Assembly: GCA_026392115.1 (NCBI GenBank)
Contig: JAPLCQ010000032.1
Location: forward strand, 1-64,000
Direction: 5' to 3'
Source of the DNA: Armatimonadota bacterium
GTDB lineage: Bacteria; Armatimonadota; Chthonomonadetes; Chthonomonadales; CAJBBX01
DNA length: 64,000 nucleotides
Shown: positions 52,934 through 60,270 of the stretch, piece by piece
How the letters are laid out: each line of letters opens with the position of its first letter
Numbering within the stretch: position 1 is the first letter of the stretch
The notes under the pieces: generated by a model
What the model saw: only the letters and a program-made list of their open reading frames with translations
The model's database searches: none
What the model was told of the DNA's origin: nothing
Position numbers and translations under genes: made by a program

Positions 52934-55900
52934 TCAGGTCCGGTAGCCCGCCTGGATCGCGTTGATGGCCGCGTGGGACTCCTCCACGTCGGCCTGCAAC
53001 CGCCGCAGAAGCGGTGCAAAATCGGCGCCCGAATCGGCGCTCCCGTGCTCCAGCAGCCTTGACCGATGGGCCACGCGCTTGGCGCTCACCTGCCCCGCGG
53101 TGCCCTTCAGAGTGTGGGCGGCCGTCTTGAGCGCGGCCATGTCGGACGACTCCACGGCGTTGATGGCTTCCGACAGCCTCGTGAGCGACTCTGACCGGTA
53201 CAACTCCAGCAGTTCCATGGCGAAGGCCTCGTTACCTTCGACGCGGCGCAGGAGATCCTCCATGTCTATGGCGCTGCCGTCGGGCTCCGCCGCGTCGGGG
53301 TCCTGCGCCGTCGAGGGGCGCGCCTGGGCGCCGGAGATGGCGGCCAGGAGTTCCCGGGCGCTGAAGGGCTTGGCCAGGAACGCATCCATGCCGCTGTCGG
53401 CCACCTTCTCGCGGACTCCGGGCTGGACATAGGCCGTCATGGCCACGATGCGGCTTCGGTGCGTTCCTCCCGCCTCGCGCCGACGGATGGCCCGCGCGGC
53501 GGCGAGGCCGTCCATGTCGGCCATCTGGATATCCATCATTATAACGTTGTACGCCGTCCGTTCGGCCGCGGCGACGGCCATGAGCCCGCCGTCAGCCTCA
53601 TCGACGATGATGCCGTGGCTCTCCAGCGCTCGCCGGGCCAGCGCGCGGTTCACGTCGATGTCGTCCACCACCAGCGCGCGCACGGTACCCGCGGGGACCA
53701 CGGTCGGCCGGGGCGCGCCGGCTGCCGGGGAGACGGCCTCCTGCCGGCGGGGTTCGGTGAGCCAGTCGCAGTCACGCAAGGCCAGTGAGACCGTGTGCAC
53801 CGCGCCGCCGCCCGGGTGTCCGGTTACCGCCACGGTCCCACCCAGGACTTCCGCCCATCGCCGCACGATCTCAAGCCCGCCATCAGCCGTCGGCTCGCCC
53901 GCGCCGGCCGGTCTGGCCGCCATGCCCGTGTCCGTCACCCGGAGGACCACGCGCACCAAACCCTCGGCGAGGGCTTCGGCCTCGGCCCATAGCTCCACCC
54001 GACCGGTCTCTGTGCACTCCACCGCGTTGCCGACGAGATTGGCCAGAATCTGGGCGATCTTCGCGCGGTCGCCGTAGAGCAACTCCGGTAGTGACGGATC
54101 GGCCTCGGAGATCAGCTCGAGCCCCTTCAGCCGGGCGCTGGCCCGAAGGAGATCGACGGTCTCCGCCATCAGCTGGCGCACATGGCAAGGCTGCCACGCC
54201 ACGGCGTCGTCGCTGCTGTCGGAAGCGGCAACGGTGAGCAGGTCGTCAATTGGGCGCATCATGGAGTGTGCCGACGTATCCACCAACGCGAGCATCTCCC
54301 GCTGCTGTTCGTTCAGCTCCGTGTCGCGCAGGGCGGCCACCCAGCCCAGCACGCCGTGCATCGGTGTCCGCAGCTCGTGGCTCATGTTGCCGATCAGGCG
54401 GGCCCGGGCGCTCAGGGTGCTCCGGAGCAGCGCCGTCTGCTCGGCGACACGGGCCTCCAGCTCTTCGGCATGGCGCAGCCGCTCGGCCAGGAACCGCGTC
54501 CGCTCCAGTTCATGGCTGGCTCGGACCGCCACAATCTCCAATACGGCCTGCACGATCTCCGGTTCCTCGATCTCGGTGCGGCTGTATAGACCGATTAGAC
54601 CCAGCACGCCTCGTTCGGTCGACCAGAGCGGCGCGCCCGCGAATCCCTCGGCGCCGATCCGCTGCAGCAGGGCGTCCTTCGGGTACTTCCGCCAGACGCC
54701 GGTCGAATGGACCGCCAGGTAGCCGGTCACCACCTCGCCTGCCGCCGTGGCATCGACGCTCAGGCTGTTGTCGGTCAGTTCGGCCACGTCGGGCGACCCG
54801 GCGACGACGCTGATGGACCGGGCGTCGGCGTTCCACTCGCCGACCACAACGGCATCCACACGTAGCTCGCGGCCGAGAAAGTGCACCATAGCGTCGAGAT
54901 AGGTGGGCCCGTCGTCGTCCCAGCCCAGGCGGGCGGCGAACTCGAGCGTGCGCGCCACGGCCTGCGCGTAGGCCACGTTCCGCGCCACCGCCAGGATCAG
55001 CCGTTCGGTTCCCACGTCGATGGCCCGCAGCGTTACCTCCACCGCGTGCTCGGAGCCGTTCTTCTTGCGGTGCGACGTGGTGACGGTCGTCGATCCGCCA
55101 TGGTCCGCCAGTCGGGCCAGATGGCTGGTTACGGCATCGGCGCCGGTCGAGGCGTCGATCTGCCGCAGGTTCATTCCCGTCAACTCGGCCAGCGTGAAGC
55201 CCAGCGCCTTGCATGCTCGGCTGTTGGCCATCGTGATGGCGCCGCTGCGGGATATCACGAAGACCTCGTCCGTCGACTGCTCGAACAGCGCCTTGAACCG
55301 GTCCTCGCTCAGCCTCAGCCTGGCTTCGCTCCGCTCTCGGTCGGTCACGTCCGTGAAGATGACGCCCAGGTGGTCCATCTCCGTCTGGAAGGCGTACACC
55401 TCGTAGGTGACGGTGTCGAGGCCCCGCCGTGCCGCGTAGAGAGCGGGCTCCGCTCGACCTCCCGCCGCCGCCGCCTTGCGCAGGTTGCCCAGCGCCTCCT
55501 TGCCGCCCAGCGCCGGAAAGATCGCCTCGATGGGCTGGCCCAGGATGTCCGCGGCGGCTCGGCCCAGCAGGTTCCGGGCCGCCTCGTTGGCGCTCTGCAC
55601 CAGCAGCGCGCCCTCGGCGTCCAGTTCGCAGGTCAGCGTCCCGAACGGGGCGTTGTCCAGAATCTCGCGCAGGAGGCTGCTGCCGTCGTCCGTTCCGCGG
55701 CGGTTCGGCGCCTGGCCGCTGATATCGGTGAAGAACGCCGTCGAACGGCGGGAGCCGGTATGCACGATCTGCAGCTTCAGGCTGAACTGCTTGCCGTTGG
55801 GCCTGTACTGGAAGTTGGGCACCGTCACGGGGCCGCCGCCGGTGGCGACGCGTCGGTGCAGAGCCGGCAGCACGGTGCCGACCAGGCCGGGGAACGCCTC

Positions 55901-56179
55901 CTCGATCGGCATTCCGACCATGCGGGAGTGATCCGTGTGCAGGATCGAGTCGGCCATGGGATTGTACGCATCGAAGATCAGCCGGCCGCTGGGATCTACA
56001 ATGTAGGAGTGGATGCCGAACGGCGCCCTGTCCAGCAGCGCTCGCAGGTAGGTCTCGGAGTTCTGCGCATGGGCCCGCGCCGCCGCCTCATCGAGAAGCG
56101 CGTCGCGTAGGCGCTCAGGCGCAATCGCGCGCGGCTTGCGATTGCTGGAGGCGTCCGATTGCTGCTTTGGTGCGCTCAT
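52934..56179 (-). CDS. Hybrid sensor kinase: PAS-PAS-PAS-GAF-HisKA-HATPase-REC-Hpt
   Basis: 1081 residues from the ATG at 56179, which has AGAGGG seven bases upstream (another ATG lies six bases earlier). No membrane helix, so soluble. Three PAS-type domains (about 40-155, 170-280, 290-405), a GAF-like domain (410-560), the H-box at His601 (IGNMSHELRTPMHGVLGW), Asn718 in NLVGNAVE, a somewhat degenerate ATP lid (ADGGLEIVRRW), a receiver with Asp883 (IMMDIQMADMDG) and Lys937, and a Hpt domain with His1022 (AHTLKGTAGQVS). All phosphorelay residues are present. Together with the REC kinase downstream it forms a phosphorelay with no DNA-binding partner in view. Confidence 0.92.
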   Translation of the reverse strand: MSAPKQQSDASSNRKPRAIAPERLRDALLDEAAARAHAQNSETYLRALLDRAPFGIHSYIVDPSGRLIFDAYNPMADSILHTDHSRMVGMPIEEAFPGLVGTVLPALHRRVATGGGPVTVPNFQYRPNGKQFSLKLQIVHTGSRRSTAFFTDISGQAPNRRGTDDGSSLLREILDNAPFGTLTCELDAEGALLVQSANEAARNLLGRAAADILGQPIEAIFPALGGKEALGNLRKAAAAGGRAEPALYAARRGLDTVTYEVYAFQTEMDHLGVIFTDVTDRERSEARLRLSEDRFKALFEQSTDEVFVISRSGAITMANSRACKALGFTLAELTGMNLRQIDASTGADAVTSHLARLADHGGSTTVTTSHRKKNGSEHAVEVTLRAIDVGTERLILAVARNVAYAQAVARTLEFAARLGWDDDGPTYLDAMVHFLGRELRVDAVVVGEWNADARSISVVAGSPDVAELTDNSLSVDATAAGEVVTGYLAVHSTGVWRKYPKDALLQRIGAEGFAGAPLWSTERGVLGLIGLYSRTEIEEPEIVQAVLEIVAVRASHELERTRFLAERLRHAEELEARVAEQTALLRSTLSARARLIGNMSHELRTPMHGVLGWVAALRDTELNEQQREMLALVDTSAHSMMRPIDDLLTVAASDSSDDAVAWQPCHVRQLMAETVDLLRASARLKGLELISEADPSLPELLYGDRAKIAQILANLVGNAVECTETGRVELWAEAEALAEGLVRVVLRVTDTGMAARPAGAGEPTADGGLEIVRRWAEVLGGTVAVTGHPGGGAVHTVSLALRDCDWLTEPRRQEAVSPAAGAPRPTVVPAGTVRALVVDDIDVNRALARRALESHGIIVDEADGGLMAVAAAERTAYNVIMMDIQMADMDGLAAARAIRRREAGGTHRSRIVAMTAYVQPGVREKVADSGMDAFLAKPFSARELLAAISGAQARPSTAQDPDAAEPDGSAIDMEDLLRRVEGNEAFAMELLELYRSESLTRLSEAINAVESSDMAALKTAAHTLKGTAGQVSAKRVAHRSRLLEHGSADSGADFAPLLRRLQADVEESHAAINAIQAGYRT

Positions 56180-56358
56180 TGCCATGCCCTCTCGTATCCG
56201 CTGCGCCCATGAGGTGCACCGGCGCTCTATGTAGAGTGCCGCAGGCCCACGCCTGATGTCCTGCCCGTTGTCCGGGCCGACCATTCGCCTAACTATACCG
56301 GGCAAGCTTCCCGGCGTGTGCCCGAAACGGCGGCGCTGGGTCATCCGTCAACTGAAGC

Positions 56359-57102
56359 ATGATCCAGGTGAACGGACTATCGAAGTCGTTTGTCGATCCG
56401 AAGGGCGGAGCGGTTGATGCCGTGGCGGATGTCTCGTTTGCCTGCCGCGCAGGCGAGGTCCTCGGCCTCCTCGGGCCGAACGGAGCGGGCAAGACGACAC
56501 TGCTCCGGATGGTTTCCACACTGCTCACCGCTACCTCGGGAACCGCGGCGGTGGCGGGCTGGGATATCCGGGCCAATCCTGCCGAGGTGCGCGCTCGGAT
56601 CGGCTACCTTACCGGCGCCGCCGCGCCGTACGACAAGCTGACTCCGCGCGAGATGCTGGCCTACTTCGGCGCGCTCCACGGCATGACGAGCTCGGCCGTG
56701 CGGACCCGGACCGAGGAGCTGTTCGAGCGCCTCGATATGGCCTCATTCGCCGATCGCCGGTGCGAGCGCCTCTCCACCGGGCAGCGCCAACGGGTGAACA
56801 TCGCCCGTGCGGTCGTGCATGATCCGCCTGTGCTTCTGCTCGACGAGCCCACCGCGGGTCTCGATGTCCTTGCGGCCCGCACGGTCATGGGCTTCATCCG
56901 CGATGGTCGCTCCGGCGGCCGCGCCGTGCTCTTCTCGACACATATCATGAGCGAGGTCGAGACCATCTGCGACCGCGTGGCGGTGATCCACAAGGGCCGT
57001 CTGGCCGCCGTGGGCACGACCGAAGAGCTGCGCGCCCGAACCGGTCGCACTGCATTCGAGCAGGTGTTCCTGAGCCTGATCGGCGAGGAGGAATCGGCTT
57101 GA
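56359..57102 (+). CDS. ABC transporter ATP-binding protein (NatA-like, ABC-2 type)
   Basis: 247 residues. GLLGPNGAGKTTLLRMV is the Walker A, LSTGQRQRVNIARAVVHDPP the signature (S-T-G-Q), LLLDEPTAGLD the Walker B, and FSTHIMSEVETICDRVAVI the switch His region. The short length and the C-terminal segment are those of ABC-2 exporters such as NatA and drug or sodium exporters. The last bases overlap the permease start. It is the first gene of a four-gene run with the permease and two SPFH genes. Confidence 0.95.
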   Translation: MIQVNGLSKSFVDPKGGAVDAVADVSFACRAGEVLGLLGPNGAGKTTLLRMVSTLLTATSGTAAVAGWDIRANPAEVRARIGYLTGAAAPYDKLTPREMLAYFGALHGMTSSAVRTRTEELFERLDMASFADRRCERLSTGQRQRVNIARAVVHDPPVLLLDEPTAGLDVLAARTVMGFIRDGRSGGRAVLFSTHIMSEVETICDRVAVIHKGRLAAVGTTEELRARTGRTAFEQVFLSLIGEEESA

Positions 57103-58316
57103 GACGCTCGAACCCCGCCGGCGTTCACCGTGGCGCCATGATCGTCTTCCTCAAGGAGATACGCGAGATCTTCCGCGACAAGCGGACGGTCTTCGGCGTC
57201 GTGGTCTCGCCTCTGCTGCTCACGCCCGGACTGCTCGCCCTGACCGGCTCCTTCCTGAACGGCGAGATGAGGCGCGCGCGCACCGAGGTTCTGCGGGTAG
57301 GCATGGTCCAGCCGATCGGCGCCGACGGAGTGGCCCGGGCGCTGAAGGCCACGCCCAACGTGCGCTGGACGCCGGTGACCGCCGCCGAGGCCGAGCGCCG
57401 GGTCCGCGAGCGAGGCCTTGCCGCGGCGATCATACTGCCTGAGCGTGCCGACGCGCTGCTGGTGGGCGACCGCTCGGTGCGCGTGCGTGTGATCTACGAC
57501 TCAGGCAGCGACAAGTCCAACGGCGCCTTCATGCGTCTGCGGCTCGCCGTCGAGGCCGCCGGCCAGGCGGTGGCGAGGCTTCGGCTCCAACAGAAGGGCC
57601 TCGCGCCCGACTTCGCCGCGCCCTTCTCCGTGGTGGACGGCGCCCTCAAGACGGGGGCCGGGCCGGGAGCGCGTATGGTGGCCGTCCTGCTCCCCTATAT
57701 GCTGGCCCTGGCCTGCTTCTCCAGCGGCATCCATGCGGCCAACGACAGCGTGGCTGGCGAGAAGGAGCGCGGCACCCTGGAGACCCTCCTGGCGACGCCG
57801 ATCACGCGCTCCGAGCTCGTGGCCGGCAAGTTTGCCGCGGTCACCTGCGTCTGCCTCACCGGCGCCCTGCTCTCCATCGCGGGCCTGCTCGTCCCGTTCT
57901 TCAGCGGTCTCAAGGCGTTTGAGTGGCTCGTGAAGGGCGGCCTTTCCGTCACGCCGCTGACCATCCTCGTGGTCTTGGCGATGCAGGCGCCGTTGGCCGT
58001 GCTCTTCTCGGGCCTGCTCCTCACGCTCTCCACCTTCGCCCGAAACCAGAAGGAGGCGCAGACCTACCTGGGGCCGCTGATGATGCTCATTCTCGTGCCG
58101 AGCATGATGTCGATGTTCCAGGGGGCTGAGGCGCCGAAAACGATGGCGCTGATCCCGGTTCTCAACGCATCGCTTATCATTAAGCAGGCGCTCATGCAGA
58201 GCTACGACATCGCATTCATCGGCTTGGCCCTGGCGGCGTCGATCGCCTACGCGGCTGTCTCGATGATCGGTTGCGCTCGAATGTTCGGGCGCGAGACGGT
58301 TCTACTGCGCACCTAG
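57099..58316 (+). CDS. ABC-2 type permease (NatB-like)
   Basis: 405 residues from TTG 57099, which overlaps the upstream stop (TTGA) with GGAGG seven bases before. ATG 57138 is an alternative but has no ribosome site. MIVFLKEIREIFRDKRTVFG opens the first helix. A large extracytoplasmic loop of about 120 residues follows (RVRVIYDSGSDKSNGAF), then at least five helices, with SVAGEKERGTLETLLATPIT in the conserved cytoplasmic loop typical of NatB/ABC-2 permeases. The product likely exports sodium or hydrophobic compounds; the substrate is not readable from sequence. Confidence 0.9.
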   Translation: MRRSNPAGVHRGAMIVFLKEIREIFRDKRTVFGVVVSPLLLTPGLLALTGSFLNGEMRRARTEVLRVGMVQPIGADGVARALKATPNVRWTPVTAAEAERRVRERGLAAAIILPERADALLVGDRSVRVRVIYDSGSDKSNGAFMRLRLAVEAAGQAVARLRLQQKGLAPDFAAPFSVVDGALKTGAGPGARMVAVLLPYMLALACFSSGIHAANDSVAGEKERGTLETLLATPITRSELVAGKFAAVTCVCLTGALLSIAGLLVPFFSGLKAFEWLVKGGLSVTPLTILVVLAMQAPLAVLFSGLLLTLSTFARNQKEAQTYLGPLMMLILVPSMMSMFQGAEAPKTMALIPVLNASLIIKQALMQSYDIAFIGLALAASIAYAAVSMIGCARMFGRETVLLRT

Positions 58317-58336
58317 CGCCGACCTTGGAGGTGACT

Positions 58337-59326
58337 ATGGACGTACCTGCCGGCATCATCATCGGCTTCGCGGTCTGGTTCTTCGTCCGGTACGGTCTGG
58401 GCGGGTTCTACACCGTGGGCCAGAACGAGCGCGCCGTCAAGACGCGTTTCGGCCGTGCCGAGCGGATTCCCGGTCGTTCGACGCTGAACGACCCCATCTC
58501 CGATTCGCTCAGCGACGAGGAGAAGCCGCGCTACGACTACCCCGTCGTGCGGGTCATCCCGCCCGGCGGTCCTTACTTCCGCTGGCCTTGGGAACGCATT
58601 TACAAGGTCTCCGTGGCCACGCAGACCATGAACATGGCCATGGATCTGGACGATCCCGGCGCCAACGCCGCGGGCACCACGCTTGAGGCCGTCACCAAGG
58701 ACCAGCTCAACACCGGCCTCACAGGGCAAATCCGCTATCGCGTGGCCGAAGCGAACCTCTACGCCTACCTCTTTGGTGTCAAGCGCCCCATCGTCCACGT
58801 CATGGGCTACTTCGTCTCCATCCTGCGCGAGCGCATCGCCAACTTCTGTGCGCCGGAAGACAAGAACCTGGCGCCGACGGACGGCCCTTCAAGCGAGCAG
58901 ATCGGCGTCTCCATCAACGACCTGCGCAAGAACCTCCGCGACCTGAACGACCGCATGGAGCGCGAGTGCCAGTCGTCGGTCTCGCGCTACGGCATCGTGC
59001 TGGAGGCGTCGCTCATCACCGGCATTGATCCGCCGCCCGACGTGGAGTCGGCCCTCGCGGCGATCAACACCGCGCACAACCAGGTCTCCAGCGAGGTAAG
59101 CCTCGCCCAGGCCAGCGCCGACCAGCGCATCGTCCAGTCGCGGCGCGCCGTGGAGATCGAAACGCTGAAGGCCTACGCCGAGGCCGAGCCGCTGAAGGCC
59201 CTGGCCAACCAACTCGCCGAGCTCAAGCGGACGGGGCCTGAAGCCCTGGCCAACTACCTGCGCAATGTGCGGTTGCCGCTCTACGGCAAGACGCAGCGCG
59301 CCATCCTGGAGGCGGACAGGCGATGA
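58337..59326 (+). CDS. SPFH/Band 7-family membrane protein, first of a pair
   Basis: 329 residues from ATG 58337 (GGAGG seven bases upstream). An N-terminal helix (VPAGIIIGFAVWFFVRYGLG) precedes YTVGQNERAVKTRFGRAERI, the start of the SPFH domain. GGPYFRWPWERIYKVSVATQ and the late QASADQRIVQSRRAVEIETL, with alternating A/E-rich coiled coil, are features of flotillin/HflK-like proteins. Such proteins form large membrane rings that organise lipids or shield proteases. It begins 20 bases after the exporter permease and overlaps the second SPFH gene by ATGA, so the two are made together. Confidence 0.88.
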   Translation: MDVPAGIIIGFAVWFFVRYGLGGFYTVGQNERAVKTRFGRAERIPGRSTLNDPISDSLSDEEKPRYDYPVVRVIPPGGPYFRWPWERIYKVSVATQTMNMAMDLDDPGANAAGTTLEAVTKDQLNTGLTGQIRYRVAEANLYAYLFGVKRPIVHVMGYFVSILRERIANFCAPEDKNLAPTDGPSSEQIGVSINDLRKNLRDLNDRMERECQSSVSRYGIVLEASLITGIDPPPDVESALAAINTAHNQVSSEVSLAQASADQRIVQSRRAVEIETLKAYAEAEPLKALANQLAELKRTGPEALANYLRNVRLPLYGKTQRAILEADRR

Positions 59327-60270
59327 ACACATTCAGTGCGGCCTTCATGACCTTCATCGCATGCTTCATCGTTGTGCCCATGCTCGGCGGCATCGCCCGC
59401 CGGCTGGGCGCCTACGAGATCGTCCACGAGGCCACGCAACGCGTCTACGTCCTCTTCGGCAACGTGGTGGGGATCATCGAAGAGCCCGGCTTCCACTGCC
59501 TCTGGAAGGAGTTCGGCTGGCGCGGCCTGCTGGTCAACTGGCTTGGCAAGTGCCACGTGCTGGATATGCGCATGGACCAGGAGTACGTCCGTAGCCAGGC
59601 CGTCAACTCGGAAGAGGGCGCGCCCATGGGCATCGGCGTCTGGTACGAGATGTACGTCAGCGACCCGGTCGCGTTCCTCTTCCGCAATGCCGACCCCCGC
59701 GGCTCCCTGGCCGCCAACGTCAGCAGCGCCACGGTCCGCTGCCTCAGCAACATGCCGCTCGAGGAGATGCTGGAGGACCGCCACACCATGAGCCAGACGG
59801 TCCGCGCCGAGGTGTCGCCCAAGTCCAGCGAGTGGGGCTACCAGATCGGATCCGTCTACGTCCGCAAGGTCCACTTCCGCGACGCGGGCATGATCCGCCA
59901 GATCGAGGCCAAGGTGGTGAACCGCTTGCGCCAGGTGACCTCGGCCATCAAGCAGGCCGGCGCCAACCAGGTCTCGGTCATCACCAGCACCGCCGAGCGG
60001 GACGCGGCCACGGAGTTCGCCCGTGCCGCCGCCATGCGACCGGCGATCATCGGCGCCGCCCTCCACGAGATCGGGAAGGACCCCGAGATCGCCGACGGCC
60101 TCTTCCTCGTGCTGGAAACCCAGCAGCTGCTCGCCAGCTCGGCCACCGTCACGCTGATCCCGCAGGGCTCGGGCGCACTGGGCGGGCTGCTGGCGGCAGG
60201 CGACGCGCCTTTGGCTCTGCCGCCCGCGCGGCCCGCGCCTCCGCAGGCCAAGCACACTCCTGCTACTTAG
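59323..60270 (+). CDS. SPFH/Band 7-family membrane protein, second of a pair
   Basis: 315 residues. NTFSAAFMTFIACFIVVPML is the N-terminal membrane helix; YVLFGNVVGIIEEPGFHCLW begins the SPFH domain, followed by DMRMDQEYVRSQAVNSEEG and GYQIGSVYVRKVHFRDAGMI and the Ala-rich coil AERDAATEFARAAAMRP. The short tail (PARPAPPQAKHTPAT) is Pro-rich. The ATG overlaps the stop of the first SPFH gene, arguing for a hetero-oligomer as in HflK-HflC, though no FtsH protease gene is adjacent. The end overlaps the convergent M16 gene by eight bases. Confidence 0.88.
   Translation: MNTFSAAFMTFIACFIVVPMLGGIARRLGAYEIVHEATQRVYVLFGNVVGIIEEPGFHCLWKEFGWRGLLVNWLGKCHVLDMRMDQEYVRSQAVNSEEGAPMGIGVWYEMYVSDPVAFLFRNADPRGSLAANVSSATVRCLSNMPLEEMLEDRHTMSQTVRAEVSPKSSEWGYQIGSVYVRKVHFRDAGMIRQIEAKVVNRLRQVTSAIKQAGANQVSVITSTAERDAATEFARAAAMRPAIIGAALHEIGKDPEIADGLFLVLETQQLLASSATVTLIPQGSGALGGLLAAGDAPLALPPARPAPPQAKHTPAT

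Noticed and set aside
56298-56314. CCGGGCAAGCTTCCCGG between the sensor kinase and the exporter as an operator
   Set aside because: It is nearly palindromic, but one position breaks the symmetry and no matching promoter spacing was found on either strand.
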